Shown here: positions 1 through 17,006 of the stretch, piece after piece
How the letters are laid out: the number at the start of each line of letters is the position of its first letter
Position numbering within the stretch: the first letter of the stretch is position 1
Assembly: GCA_030272155.1 (NCBI GenBank)
Contig: CP126194.1
Span: 4,269,501-4,333,500 of the forward strand
Direction of reading: 5' to 3'
Source: Tetradesmus obliquus
Taxonomy: Eukaryota; Chlorophyta; Chlorophyceae; Sphaeropleales; Scenedesmaceae
DNA length: 64,000 nucleotides
Notes under the pieces: model-generated
Told to the model about the DNA's origin: nothing
Databases searched by the model: none
What the model saw: only the letters and a program-made list of their open reading frames with translations
Translations under genes and position numbers: made by a program

Positions 1-2348
1 CGAGCCAAATGTGTAACAGCTGGGGCTGCTGCTGTGACGCCTGCACGCGGCAGCAACACAAATGAGCTTTGCCTAATTCAGCTGACATGGTTCAACGCAA
101 CCAATAATCTGCCATGGCTGCAGGCCTCGCAGCATGTTTGCTGGTAGCGGAGGCTTGAATTGTGTTGGTCGACTGCTGATGATGTGGCGCAGGTGATGAT
201 CTGCTACAGTTGCTGGTACTGCTGCTGCTGCTGCTGCTGCAGTTGCTGTGCTGGGAGCCTGCCACTCACCGCCTGCTCTGCAGCTGGTACTGCACCATGG
301 TCAGCATTGCAAGCGATCCACCTGCGCAGTCAAGTCAAGTTTGTTTTCAAATCCTTGGCTGGCGAGCCATTGAGCAAATTTCAAACAGTGTGGCGTCCTG
401 CGAACTTGCAAACACAGTAATGATGGGCAGTAACAGCTGCCAAGCATGACAACGTGCATTGCCTGCATGTGACATCTAGCTGTAGCACAGGCCCGGGTCA
501 TACAGCAGCAGATGCAGCAGATGCAGCAGCAATAACTGCCCACCCACATCCCTACTATCACTATCTACACGCACCCAGGCTGTGTCCTGCGAAGCAAATG
601 GGCATGCCCACGTCATCGGCTTGGTCAAAGTATGGCCGCAGCTGGTCAAACATTGACTCCGCCAGCTCAGCCACCCCGTCATGTGCCACAAGCGGCACAG
701 CCCCAGCTGCTACTGCTGCTGTCCCTGCTGTGCCCTTGCCATTGCTGCTGCTGCTGCTGCTGCCAGGTGTTGCTGCAGCACTTGACGTGGCTGCATTGCG
801 GGTCTTGGGCTGTATGCGTGGGAAGTGTGCGGGCCACAAGCGCATGAGCGCCTGAGACAGCTTTGTCTGCAGTGGCATTGACACGGGCAGGCGGGCAGCA
901 ACAGTGCAGCAGACACGGGCAGCAGCTGCTCAGCGCACGACACTCTGGCAGCCAGGGTCATTTGAAGGCAGCTTTGCCATGCAGCCTATCCATGAGAAAG
1001 CACTAAACCCAACAGCTGGTCTGAAACCAGATGCGCAGTACAAAACGAGTCAAACAGCATGTTCAACCAACACTTGCTGCAAACCGCGTGCATTGTGCGC
1101 ATGTCAGGTGTGCTGCGGCACAATCTCTGTTTCCTTGCTGCAGCGCCACACCCACCGAGTCAACGTCCTGCGCAGACCACTGCACGCCCCGCATGAAGAT
1201 GAAGCGCTCGCGCCTGCCGCCAGGCACCGCACACGCATCAGCATCATCATCCGAGATGTGCCCGCCTCTGCTGCCGCCGTTGCTGCTGCTCCTGCTGCCA
1301 GCTGCTGTGCGCTGCCTGACTGTTGAGCAGAAGTGTGCATGGGGCACAACACCATCCACAATGAACCTGCAGAACACAAAACAACAGCAGCAGCAGCAGC
1401 AGCAGCAGCATACTAGCAGTGCAGATCAAGCGACAGCTGCTGTGCAATGTATGCGGTCCGCTCTTGCATTTTGGGTTTACTGGCACAAGCATGGCCGGAT
1501 GCCTGCAGCGCTGCTGCACTGCTGTTTGTATGCAGATCACTGTAATTGCTGCTTCCCTTTGAAACTGCTACTGCTGCTGCTGCTGCTGCAGTGCCTGCCG
1601 CTCTTCGCACATCCACATCATGCCTAACCAACAGCTTGTGCACCAAACACTGCACCCACCAGCCGGTGAACGCGTTGCGCCCATGCGCCACCAGCGTCAG
1701 CTGCGCGTGCTGCTGCTGTATGCGGGCTTGCAGCTCATCAGGCATCACATAGCACAGGCCAGACCACGCGGCTATCTGTGCAGCTCGATGCAGCTCCTGC
1801 CAGCTCAGAGCCTGCTTCTGCATGGTGGAAACCTGCTGCTGCTGCTGCTGCTGCTGCTGCGCCTGCTGCTGCTCCCTGCGCTCTTGCTGCAGTGGCTGCT
1901 CGTGGGTTCGGCCTGCTGGGTCAGACTGCTGCTGGTATCCCTGCAGGCGTGTAGTGGCAGGTAGCAGCATGTCAATCAGGAAGTGAGGACGGTATCTCTG
2001 ATCATGTGAAAGGGCCAGGTGCCTGCGTGCAGGCCGCATGCAACGGCACTGATGTTGCACACAATTAGCTGCTGCTGTGTGACAACCAAGTTCCCAACGT
2101 GCATAGCTTGTGCCGTTTTGGCCAACTCACCGACGTCTGGAAGCTGTGGGTAGCACTGTAGGCCTGTGCTGCTGCCAACCGCCTGCCCCAGCATGGTTGC
2201 CTCAGCAGCAGTGCAAGGCTACTGCTGCACATACAAGAAACGGCAGTTTCGGAGCAGCCAGGCCCGCCACGTGTCAGTCAACGACTTCAAAACGAAGAGC
2301 TAAGAGCGACTGTACTTGCTGATGAACTTACCGCGCAGCGGGAGCCAT
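1..2348 (-). CDS. PLIP-like class 3 (GHSLGG) lipase, partial at 3' end
   Basis: Serine lipase of the alpha/beta-hydrolase class 3 family, most like plant plastid lipases (PLIP), which release fatty acids from plastid membrane lipids. Exons read on the minus strand: 2348-2332, 2163-2131, 2022 to about 1651 (donor uncertain), 1366-1156, 866-575, 321-270 and 40-1, continuing off the window. Phases agree at every junction except the uncertain exon 3 donor. Visible motifs are an RFIFMRGVQW block (the family's 'RGT/QGS' strand), the nucleophile elbow GHSLGGSLAML formed exactly across the 575/321 junction, and CYTFGS at the window edge, where the family continues with P. The catalytic Asp and His lie outside the window. 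The N-terminus starts MAPAAR and is basic and Ser/Thr-rich, so plastid targeting is possible. Poly-Gln and poly-Ser inserts interrupt the domain. Family assignment is firm; substrate is inferred. Confidence 0.82.
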
Positions 2349-3662
2349 GCTGCTGCTCACGCGGGCCTGCTTCGCCTGAACGTTGGCAGCGCATGCCAGG
2401 CGCATGGTGCGTTCTGCTAGCGTTATGAGTGAAGTTGTGACTATCGAGACCGATCCGATGTATTGACTGGCGGATGATCAGACGTTTTGGGGTCCGCGCA
2501 GCTGCGGCATCAAATAGCTGATGTGGCTTGGCTGCAGCACTGCAGATACCGCGGTCTCAAGCAATACAATAATATTTTTCTCTAACCTTGTTTGTGCCAG
2601 ACAAGCATTGAGTTGCAACTCTCACGGCAAAACCAAAATGCTTGCGTTACATCCGACTCAGCTGCTGGCGTGGCACAGCAGCAAAATATCTCCACATGAC
2701 AACTCTGGCTTCTCAATGGGTGCACGTGGAACATCGCCTCCTCCAAGCACAACTATTGGAATTCAGCTGACAACATGCAACAGCAAGCCAGGCAACCACA
2801 AACGCTGCGCAACGCACTCAAAGAGGAGCCACTCAACTACCGGCGCCTCGCAACTGCAAACAACTGCACCCACATGCCCTATATGCCGCACATTCTCAAG
2901 TGATCCTCATCCATTTCAGCCTTAAAAACACCAAAGCAGTCTAAAATGTGCAAGTGTGTTGCTGGCAGAACATGCAACAGCACAGGCGCACCCAGTGAGG
3001 GGCCACAGAGCAGTTTGACAGTACAATGCGTAACATACAAGTGCCGTGCACGGGAACCGCTGGTTGCTCTGAACTTCCAACGTACATGCCCCAATAGCCT
3101 ACCAGCACTTGTCAGTCGGCTGTGCATGCTGAGCAGAAGCTTCATGAGAGTCTGCTCCCACCCGGCTCCCTGCAACACACCAACCCCTACCTGCCTCCCT
3201 ACAACGTGCATCTCTAAAGCACACACACCGCACCAACCCATTCCAGCTCTTTCAGCTGCTGACTGCTGCACCTTCTGCCCCACACAACACTGCAGCCCGG
3301 TCCACTCAGCGCTGCCCTTAGGCAACAACCCGAGTTGCGAGTCACCGCATGCACTTGCAGAGGTGTCACCCTGGCGCGTGCAGGCCACAACAGCTGTTTG
3401 TCAGCTAAGCGCAGCCCAGCTCTCATCCTGCCGTGGTAGCATTTCCGCAAGCTGCAGCGCCACCATTAGCGTCCCTTTACTCTTTGCACTTTGCTGCATG
3501 CCAAGACAGGCTCCTGGCGGTTCGGCTGCACAGCCTCTGGCAGCTGCCAACACACACTCACAGAGCTAAAGAAGCATCTGGTGTCTGCTTGCCCTGCACC
3601 ACAAGTAAGATAGATATTTGCAGCCTTGTGCTGTTCGGGGTTTCTCTGCCAACTGCCGCAGC
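2349..3662. other. Intergenic: lipase 5' side and antiporter 3' side
   Basis: No gene recognised. The left end should hold the promoter of the minus-strand lipase, and the right end the 3' UTR of the minus-strand antiporter. Open frames here have no coding-like composition and no splice-consistent extension. Confidence 0.4.
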
Positions 3663-8015
<4,353 letters not shown>

Positions 8016-8828
8016 GATTGACGCCTTCACTGCTGCTCTTCCCGAAAGCTGCTTCCCGAAACTCTGGTCGAGACCCTGCGCCCGACGTGAGCAATAAAAA
8101 GCGTTGATCAGACACTTATAACCGTCAAGATAGCACACGGGAGTTCAGCACATCCCTGTTGGCTCTGCTATGAGCTGCAACCGTTGCGTGGGAAAGCAAA
8201 CTGTGCACTGGAGGCATCTGCTGGCATCACTACGTTGCAGTGCGTAGCTTTAGACTGAAATAACGCTACTCATAAGCCATCCGTCAGGCCACGCTGCTCC
8301 TCAGCTGTCCCAGGTATCTGGTCAAGCGCTCTGAAAGGCCAATCTATGCGTACTCAATATTAAATAACGCACCTCAAACGACGTTTGCTATGTTTGAATG
8401 GTCAAGCCAAGCAGACTACGGATCTGGCTACCGGGTGCTATGACTCTTGCCTCTGGGGAAGAAAGGTTGCACAGCAGCTGGGCAGACTTCTGGTAACAAA
8501 CAATTAGCAGATTTTCCAACATGAACAACGCCTCTGCACGGTAGCCAGCATCTTTGCAACAGCGTTATGTACTGTGGCTTGGGGTTTCGTGAACCAGCCC
8601 AAGGAATTGACCTGGAGCAACCAAGAACGTCTGTAATGCGATGGCTGGCATACCACAGCACCGGTACGCACTTGACGTACACACATGGTGCCAGTTGCCA
8701 CAGAGTTCAGCCTGCCACAGACTGACACAGTGAGCGCATCAGCATACTGATCAGCCGCACAACAGCCAATTGCTCAGCAAAGATTATGACACTGCACCGC
8801 AGCACCGGCTCTCTGCTACACCTACGCT
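8016..8828. other. Intergenic: antiporter promoter and TAN1 3' region
   Basis: About 0.8 kb between two minus-strand genes. No further gene, RNA or repeat of note was recognised. The left part is the likely promoter and 5' UTR of the antiporter. Confidence 0.4.
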
Positions 8829-8975
8829 TCAGCTCTCTGCAGCATTCTCTGCTGCTGCTGGTGCTTCTGCTGCCTCATCCTTCGCCTCTACTGCGGCTGC
8901 TTTCTCCTCTGCGGCTGCTGCACCTGCATCCTGCTTCTCTGCCTGCTCTGCTGCCTCTGCTGCCTTCTCCTGTGG

Positions 8976-9008
<33 letters not shown>

Positions 9009-10160
9009 CTGCTGCTTCTGCTCTGCCTGGCCCTCCAGCTCATCCTCTGCCAGCTTCCTCACATTGAAGCGGGACAGCTCCTTGTAGCTAGGCACCACGC
9101 AGATGCAGCAGACAGTGCGCACCAGCTGCACGATGATGGTCTTCTGCGGCGTGCGCAGGTTGACCCTGCAGGACACACATACAGCAGATACGACAAGCGC
9201 GTCACTTTTGTGTGCCTGTCAAACAATTGATCGAAGGTGCGGCGGAGTTGTGCTGAGATGTTGCATGCCAGTGCTGCGGCACGCGTACACGCCATTGCCA
9301 TGCGCAAGAACGGAGTGTGCAAAAACTCCGGCATTGCACCATTTTTCAAAGCACTCCACGGACAAACGACTGTGTGTTTTCAGGACTGGCAAAACAACAT
9401 GCTGTGTCACGCTGGCGCTGCGGCAGCCGCCGGCTGACTCGTCAAGATCAAGCCTGTACTACAAAATGGGACAATCGAATGCACCAATCAGGCATAGCAA
9501 CATTGCCGTCGGCCGGCTCACTTGTGTGGCGCCTGCACTGCCTTGGCCACAATGTCGATGACCTCCTTGCGGTCCAGCTTGTCGTTCGCGCGGTGCTCAA
9601 ACTCCACCGCAAACTCTATGCTGGCGGCATCGTCGCCTGCAGCCAATAGACAGGTGTTGATACAGGTAAGGACCTCTTTATTGTTATCTAGCAGGCTCTC
9701 CCTTCCGAGCTTGTGCTTCATTGGCATCGTAATCTGGCGCAGACACACACTCGGGAGGTGCTGCTGCGTCAGCAGCTACCCGTCTGCGCACTCAGTGCAG
9801 CAGGGTGCAGCAGGTGGGCAACACACATAGCACCTAAGGGGCAAGCAGACCAGCACATGCTGCTACCCCACCCAGTGCACGCCAAACCAGCACCCAGTAG
9901 ACAATGCTGCAGCTATGGGAGCAGCAGCCAGTCAGCCGCGTACAGCCGCACCTGTGGGGAAGTGCTGCGCCGCCACCTTTGCAGCCATGGCAGTGATCTC
10001 ATCCTTGCTGATGCCGCAGGTGTGAGACACCGGCAGCAGCCGCATCAGGTGCCTGCTGGGCAGCGACTGCGTGGCCTGCACGTGGCGGCAGATGTCCAGC
10101 ACCACCTCCTCAGGGCTGGGGCAATCTGCGGCAGCGGCAGCAGCAGCGGCAGCAGCAGCG

Positions 10161-10194
<34 letters not shown>

Positions 10195-11259
10195 GGGTGC
10201 CATCAGACTGGATCAAGGTTTGTACACCAGCACAGTGCATGGCTGATCATTGCAGCTGTAGGTGGCTGTGGCAGGTATTCCCAGCAAGCGCTACTTGACC
10301 GACAGCCCATGTGCACTGCACAGCTGGCATGACGACTGCCTTTCCGTTCCACACTGAGAACCGGCTTCGCACTCGTTCTGGCGTTGGGCCAGAACTCTCA
10401 ATGCAGGTCAAACTCACCATCTGCTGTTGGGAACTCCACGAACAGCGTGCCACGCACGCCACCCTCGCGCCGCTTGAAGCGGTCCTTGCGCTTGTCCTTG
10501 AGCTGCGCCACCTCCGCAGCCAGCATGTCTGCAATGCTGCTGCCCTTGCTGCTGCCGTCGCCGCCGGCATCTGCTGCTGCTGCTGCTGTGGCGTCGCTGC
10601 GGCCCACGTGGTCCTTGCCCAGGCGGGTGAAGCTCTGCAGTATGAGCGCGATGCAGATGTGGCAAGCAGCAGTCACAGTTGGTTAGTGAAAAGGTGTGGG
10701 GCAAATTATAGGGCAGAACATACCATGGCAGCAACCTGAGCCTTCAGCACAAGCAGCATACTAATTGAGGTGAACCTCGTATGTGAGGGTTCACCATTCA
10801 TAACTGGGCCTGCAACAGCATTGGCTACCAGCAGAGCTGCAACATGGCACCGCTGCACAGCGCACCTCCTCTAGCATTTGGATCAGCTCATCTGTGGCCT
10901 TTTTGTCTTTGCCGTTGTCGCAGGTGGCATAGATGCCAACTGACCCTACAGCGATAGACTGCCCGGAACCCTTGTACTGTGGGAGCACCAGCAGCAGCAG
11001 CAGCAGCAGGAGCAGCAGCAGCGGCGGCGGCGGTGGCAGTCAAAGGAACAGCACTCAAGAGCTGCAGCAGGACAAGCCCTGACTCAAGGCAGCCCGTAAA
11101 CAAGCATAGTATCCCTGCCTTTCAACATGCAGTAAGGCCTGCCTGCACTTATGGCATGCTGACTTGCAGAGCTCTCACCGGACCACCCCAGTGGCCTTTG
11201 GCCTTCTTGTGCTGCCCTCCACCTTCGCGAGGTCCTGATCGCTTTTTGTTGTCCGACAT
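8829..11259 (-). CDS. TAN1: TAN1/THUMPD1 homologue, tRNA acetylation adaptor
   Basis: THUMP-domain protein of the Tan1/THUMPD1 family, the tRNA-binding partner of the Kre33/NAT10 acetyltransferase that makes N4-acetylcytidine in Ser and Leu tRNAs. Six exons join in phase: 11259-11179, 10976-10866, 10634-10418, 10125-9952, 9636-9522, 9165-8829, giving 344 aa. The N-terminus is short and basic (MSDNKKRSGPREGGG). Next comes the family block GIYATCDNGKDKKATDEL, then the THUMP core over about residues 150-265: FAVEFEHRANDKLDRKEVI, then NLRTPQKTIIVQLVRTVCCI and VVPSYKELSRFNVRKL. The last 80 residues are an Ala/Glu/Gln low-complexity tail encoded by GCT/GCA runs, not found in the shorter yeast protein (289 aa from memory). 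It is divergently paired with CCDC124. Family assignment is confident. Confidence 0.9.
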
Positions 11260-11792
11260 GTTTGTATAACTGTATCGAGTCAGGGCAGTGAAGCGCCGCT
11301 GGTAGCAGTCGAGTTCTTGCGGAACAGCAGTTCAGACTCGGCTCCCGAGCTGAGCGTTGCAGCAGAGTCTATACGGCGTTTGCCAAACAAAACTGCATAA
11401 ATTTCTGTATGCGACCAAAGCGTGGGCGTGGTTTGACTGCTTGGGCCTGGGGTGAGGGCTTGTCATGTTTTTGTGCCTGACAACACTAGCAATGCCTGTA
11501 CATCTTGTGGCCTGCGGCAGGCAACACCGTAGTGAGACGACGCTCGCAGTACTACAAAGTCTTACCACGCTTTGGCAATTTCATCCGCCCTTGGTGGCTA
11601 TACGTCAGTACTGTCATCACGACAGCACCCTGCAACGTGTAGAGACAGCCTGGATTTTGCTTCCATCGGGTGTGCAGTGGTGAATTATACATTCACCAAG
11701 CAGACGCTTGGATATTCAGTCATCGTGAACGGACTTGGCATCCACAAGTGACTGCAGCTGCAGCTGCTGCTGACGGCAGCAGGACAGCAGAG
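11260..11792. promoter_or_regulatory. Divergent promoter region, TAN1 / CCDC124
   Basis: 533 bp between two divergent start codons, so both promoters must lie here. No sharp core motif was recognised. Both products act on translation (tRNA modification and ribosome recovery), so joint control is possible but not shown. Confidence 0.5.
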
Positions 11793-13852
11793 ATGGCACC
11801 AAAGAAGAATATGAATGAAAAGGTGGAGGCAGCCAGGTAATGTTGATTGTTGACGTTGTTTTGATGCTGGCAACGCTGGCCATGCACACAGCAAGTGCCT
11901 GCAGCTGCTGCAGTGATGCTCACCAAACGTGCACAGCAGTTGATCCACATTGCTTGCACTGAGGCTCAGCAAAGGCCATAGCAGCAGCAGCAGCAGCAGC
12001 AGAAGCAGCAGCAGCAGAAGCAGCAGCAGCAGCCACAGGAATACCACATCAGCGTCTGCTACGTGCTCTGCAGGGAGCGCAAGGCTGCAGCAAAAGACGC
12101 AGCATCAAAAAAGGCGTCAAAGGATGCAGAAGATGCCTACTGGCGGGAGGCTGGCGAGGGTGCCAAGACAAAGGTATGTGCTGCCCTCTGCTTCACAGGT
12201 GCAGCAGCTGATGATGAAAGTGCAGAACTTCTGCCCTGGCCAGGCGGCAATAGCAATTGGCTGGCAGGGATTAGACAGACATGCAGCAAACATGCCATAC
12301 CTGTGCATGCCGATTCCAAGCACGTGTGCAGTTGCAGAAGGCGACACCATCCGCACCTCTGCATGGACTCGTAGCCAGAATCACATAACTGCTGTGCAGA
12401 GAGCGCCATCTGAAAAGCTGCCGTACATTCCATCAGCCAGACTACTCTGCCCGAAGTTCTAGGGTTGTCATGCTCCCCATTCTCCAACCCTCTGCCGCCT
12501 TCCTTTCCCTGCTTCCAATGCTGCTGCTGCTGCTGCTGCTGCGGCAGGCTCAGGCCAAGCGCGAAGACGAGGAGCGCAAGCGCCAGGAGGCTGCTGCGCG
12601 CAAGGCTGAGCTGAAGCGGCTGCAGGAGCAGGAGGAGGCGGCGCTGGCGAAACCTAAAACCACTCCCAAGGCAAACAGGGTGTCAGGGCCCAAGGTGGGT
12701 TGCCGAGCGTTGACTTTCGTTGGTGAATGGCCTGTGGGCGGCGCTGGCCAAGCCCAAGGCCACAAAGGCCAACAGGGTGTCAGGGCCCAAGGTGGGTTGG
12801 AGGGCGTGCCAAATAAATCTTCTTTAATTATAAAACTGTTGCATCTTGTTGCTGACCAGTCTGTATGGGCACTAGGCAACAGCAACAGATGTGGGAGCGG
12901 CAGGCGAGTAAGACTGCACAGCCTGCCGAGTGGTGTAGGTAGCGCGCCGCAACATGCAGCGCGCACAGGCCGCATTGCTGCGCCGTCGATGGAAGTTGTA
13001 CAGGTGCTTCGTCTGCGTCCAGCTGTCCTGTAGGAGTGTGCTTATCACTGCGGCGGTGGCAAAGAAGCAGGGCAGACATCAAATACATGCACTGTACTGT
13101 ACTGTCTGAGGCAGAGACACCTGCAATCACCTGCTGGCTCGCAGGTCACGCATCATGAACTCGACAAGCTACGCGAGTCGGAGACAGCAGCAAAGGAGGC
13201 GGAGCAGAAGGAGCGAGCCATGGCTGCGAAGCGCGAGGTCAGCTCGCAGAGCTACAGCCGCATGCTGGAGGTGGAGAACACCAACAGGCTGGAGGATGCA
13301 GTGGATGCGCGCAGCATGGAGCAGGCCATTGACGCGCTCAGCAGCCTGGGCGTGGTGGAGACGGCGCCGGCAGACAAGCACCCGGAGAAGTGAGTGCTGC
13401 GCCTGGGTTGGGTCCGGTTGATTGGGGAACAGATGCCCAGTGGGTGATTGGCTGGCTTGAGCTGCCTGCGGTGCGGTGCTGCGGCATCGTGTGCCGCACA
13501 ATCGCTTGAGTGTTGTTTGGTGGCGCGATCAAGCGCTGCTGCTGTTCCCGTCGATAAGTACAACAGCAATGGCAGGGTATTGTGTCTGCAGCAGCTGTTG
13601 TTCCCCCATTGTCGCCGCCTAAATGCATCTCTCCAATGCTGAATGCTCCTTTCGACTGCCGGCCGTCTCTTGTTGTGTGGTTGCTGCTGCGGCAGGCGCA
13701 TGCGTGCCGCGTGGAAGGCGTTTGAGGAGCACAACCTGCCGCTGCTGCGCATGGAGAAGCCCAACCTGAAGCAGGCGCAGTACAAGGACATGCTGTGGAA
13801 GATGTGGCAGAAGAGCCCAGACAACCCGGCCTTCGCGGCGGGCAAGCAGTGA
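11793..13852 (+). CDS. CCDC124: CCDC124 / Lso2-type ribosome-associated coiled-coil protein
   Basis: Homologue of CCDC124 (yeast Lso2), a small protein that sits in the decoding and tRNA sites of idle ribosomes and helps them restart after starvation. Five exons: 11793-11836, 12074-12173, 12548-12694, 13145-13389, 13696-13852, joining in phase to 230 aa, close to the usual ~220. The N-terminus (MAPKKNMNEKVEAARERKA) is basic, followed by the DAEDAYWREA motif and a long charged helix (AKREDEERKRQEAA and on). The conserved C-terminal part has EKRMRAAWKAFEE and SPDNPAFAAGKQ, matching the family's R-AF-AFEE ... SPDNP ending. Intron 3 holds a copy of the exon 3 end. Recognition is strong over the whole length. 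Confidence 0.92.
12729..12796 (+). repeat. Exon-edge echo in CCDC124 intron 3
   Basis: Second, imperfect copy of the exon 3 end plus donor (12637-12700). The string AACAGGGTGTCAGGGCCCAA followed by GGTGGGTTG occurs in both, so a second perfect donor sits about 94 bp downstream of the real one. Confidence 0.9.
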
Positions 13853-14448
13853 CAGCGTGATTGAAGGCTTGGCTGTTGACCAACAGCCACGTGGCAAGCA
13901 GTGATGGCATTTGCTGCCGGCAAGCAGTGGATTTGAAGGCGCGACTGCGGATGCAGGAAGTGCGAGTGTGCGGCTGGCTCCTAGAAAGAGCCAGACCGTA
14001 GCGACATTTGTGCGGCTGCCAGATGTGGGTGGCTGGCATTGATTTGGTGTCTTGCTGGCTGTGTGGCTGTGTGTAGAGTTTTGCCTATTGAGTGTGGGTG
14101 GGTGGGTGCGTGTGCCGGATGTGTGGGGAGTGAGCGTCTGGGGTATGTGGGTGGCGAGCGTTTAGACAATTTCGTTACAGAGCTGCAGGGGATCTGGTGC
14201 TGCTTGTCAAGCAGGGGTTGGCTTCAGAGCGGCTTTTGCCTGGCAGAAGTAGCACCCTGCTCAACTGTGTGTGCTGCGTGTGTTGTGGAACTTGCAGTGC
14301 AAGCGGCTGCTACTTGAGACAGGGCCTGTCTGGTGGCAGTTTCTACTAGTTGAGTTACTTGGACACGCCTGATGCGCTGTGATGCGCTGATGTGTGGTGG
14401 TGTGTCACGCACGCCCGGCCACAATGACACTGGCGAGCGTGCAACAGA

Positions 14449-14453
14449 TGTAA
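14449..14453 (+). promoter_or_regulatory. Possible TGTAA polyadenylation signal for CCDC124
   Basis: TGTAA is the known chlorophyte signal and lies in the right orientation downstream of the stop. A pentamer this short can occur by chance, so support is weak. Confidence 0.3.
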
Positions 14454-15056
14454 AATGACGAATCTATACAAATGATGTTGCACCCCCTGTTCTGTGCTCC
14501 CCGGGCAGCCGCTGCTCTGCGGCAGGTGACTGTAACCCAGCAAACAAGAACATGAGCAGGCCATTGACGTCAAGTCAAGTTGAGTTGACGCATCCGTTAT
14601 TCAGCGGTAGCAGACAACCAGCCGCACTGACGGCATCAGGCGCAATACAACAGCACTGCTCGGCAGCTGAGCAGCGCCATGGTAAGCAGCTGCGGTCCAT
14701 CTCAAGCCTCCAAGGCGGGGCGTTGACCACCGTCATGTTACCAATCAAGCCATAGCACCTCGCAGGCCCCGTTGGTGCACCATCATGGCTGGCAACCATC
14801 AGTGCTGATAGCCCCGCAACAACAACGTGCGCGACTCACAAGGAATGCTTCAGCATGCATCCTCTTGAACCATTTCACGCTGCCAGCGCATGCAATGCAT
14901 GCAAATCGTGTGCAGCAGGCAGCACAAACTGCTCACCATTTGCAGCACATTTGCAGCACAATTGCAGCACCACAATGCCATCAGGATGGACCTGGGTATG
15001 AAGCAAAGCCACTCCCCAGCATTCTACGCTGACTGCTGGTCACGCACTGGCACCGC

Positions 15057-15057
<1 letters not shown>

Positions 15058-15102
<45 letters not shown>
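15058..15102. repeat. (CTG)n run, about 14 units
   Basis: Pure CTG/CAG triplet run directly downstream of the TBCA stop codon (in its transcript it reads CAG). One of the longest of many in the window. Confidence 0.95.
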
Positions 15103-15104
<2 letters not shown>

Positions 15105-15105
15105 C

Positions 15106-16055
15106 TCAGCTGAAGATCCCCTCTACTTCTGCTGCTGCCTCTTTTGCTGCTGCCAGCTCCTCTGTGTCTGCTGCATCCTGTGCATTGTCAGCCTGCGGCA
15201 GCGGGGCATGGAACACAGCGCATCACGCAATTGGTCACAGCGGCAATCTGTTTGTTGGTGTATCAACTCCAGAGCTGGTTGCGCAGGCATATCACTACAT
15301 GCTAGAAGAGAGACGGCCTGGCTGCGATACTGCTGCTGCAGGCATTGCAGCATCCACATAGCATTTTGGCACTTCAAATGCATGTACAGTGCACGTCAAA
15401 CAGAACGTGTAAGGTGAACCCTGCTACAGCGCGGTTCCAGCACTGCTGCTACAGCGCGGTTCCAGCACTGCTGCTGCAGCAATGGATTCATGCAGCTCAC
15501 CACGAATGACTTTAGGTCTGACAGTGCTGCTTCCAGGCGCTGCCGTGTGTCTGGCACCATCATGGCAGACTCAGCCAGCACAGTCTCCTGCAAACGCCAC
15601 AACCTGGTTGATTATTGCAAAATTCGTTCAGAAGCATCCTATGCAGGCATGCTGCGCACCACCTTATTCACACAGGTAGCAGCTGACAGATAGCATTGTG
15701 AAGGCTGCATGCAGCTAACATCTGGTCAGGCGCGGTTACATACAACTGAAGGCACAGTATATTGTGCCACATGAGAAGCTTGAAACTTGTGAGCTGGCCT
15801 CCATTGTGGTAGTTTGATTCTAGCTGCAGTAGATGAAACATTGCTGCTGCCACTGCTGCTGGGGTGCTCTGCCATGCTGTGGCCTCTTCTCACCGCTTGC
15901 CGCAGGTCATGCGGGTCTGCACCAGCTGCCTTCATCGATTCAACTCGTGTCTGCTCCTTCTCCGTCTCCTTTTGGTAGTACACGTACTCTTTGTGTATCC
16001 TCTTCAGTGTACTGGTCTTGATCTTCATGTTCCTTACTATTTCAGCGCTCGACAT
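15106..16055 (-). CDS. TBCA: Tubulin-folding cofactor A
   Basis: Tubulin-binding cofactor A, a small three-helix chaperone that holds beta-tubulin on the route to the alpha/beta dimer. Three exons in phase: 16055-15894, 15587-15501, 15177-15106, giving 106 aa, the normal family size. Family blocks are MKIKTSTLKRIHKEYVYYQK (helix 1), then EKEQTRVESMKAAGADPHDL, then ESAMMVPDTRQRLEAAL (the MMIPD-QRRLEAA signature) and an acidic end EELAAAKEAAAEVEGIFS. The start is the ATG at 16055; the frame is open slightly further upstream without another ATG. Recognition is firm over the whole length. It shares a divergent promoter with RRS1. Confidence 0.93.
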
Positions 16056-16861
16056 GTTGTCCAGCACTTCAGTATTTAATTGCTGTAGTCTCCGAACGGG
16101 CCCGGCGTATTGCAGAGGGGAAAGAAGGACTGGCGGGAGAACCTTGTGCGGCAGAACAGATTATGATTTGGTGTCGATGTATAGGATCTTTCAATAGCAC
16201 GCAGCTTTAAAGGTAGCCCTCAACCGGGAACAGGGTACATAGGCTTGGGCATGCAGGACATAACACTTTTTGGAGGGTTCTGTCCTGCTTCGTGAACTTC
16301 CGGCACTCTTGACTAAGCATCGTCCAGCAGTGGAGCAGCCTGTGTGGCATCAGTCAAGCACATTCACCCACTTAGTACAAGCACACGCTGATATCCTTGC
16401 ACCTTTACAGCAGCAAGTCGCGGTGCTTGGACAAGCTGGTGAGGTGACACTGGCCATCTGGAGTTTGCATGGACATAGTGATGTCACTGCAACTCAGATA
16501 CGTTTTTCATTGTGGTAACCACAACAGGAATCCACTGGAAGGTTACCCTAGCGGCACCAATGCAGAAAGTACGGCACTGACAGTAACATGACAAGCCCTG
16601 GTTCTTTCCAGCACGAAGCTTGAGCACTGCTTGGCAGCTAAAAGTACGGCAGTGTTTTGTTTTGATTATTTTTGCCTCTCACAACTGAACGAATCACTGA
16701 GCAAACAAGTGAGAAATCAAATTCACTGTAGGCTCGATTGTGTTTGTCGTTCCCGAGCAGGACTGTTATATTAAGCTACCTTTGAAGCTTGGGTAAAGTC
16801 CTTTTTTGAAGGAGGGGATAGAGTGGAAGACAGTGCCGGCGGGTGCCGCAAGTGTAGCTAG
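16056..16861. promoter_or_regulatory. Divergent promoter region, TBCA / RRS1
   Basis: About 0.8 kb between divergent starts, AT-richer than its surroundings at 16640-16800. Promoters for both genes are expected here. No specific motif was recognised. Confidence 0.45.
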
Positions 16862-16968
16862 ATGGCTGCAGAGCAGGGCGACGTCGATGCAGCACCCGTC
16901 AAAGTCACAGCAGAACAGCTCGGAATCGTGCAGGGGTGAGCTTCAGTCACAGCAGTAACCTCGCCTGG

Positions 16969-17006
<38 letters not shown>

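Larger units (their letters stand above)
13853..15105. other. Convergent 3' intergenic region
   Basis: Lies between the stops of CCDC124 (plus) and TBCA (minus). No gene recognised. TGTAA, the usual green-algal polyadenylation signal, occurs at 14449-14453 on the plus strand, about 600 bp after the CCDC124 stop. A CTG run of about 14 units covers 15058-15102. Confidence 0.4.

Noticed and set aside
16270-16518. Small open frame upstream of RRS1
   Set aside because: Lies in the divergent promoter region, has no motif and no splice extension in frame.
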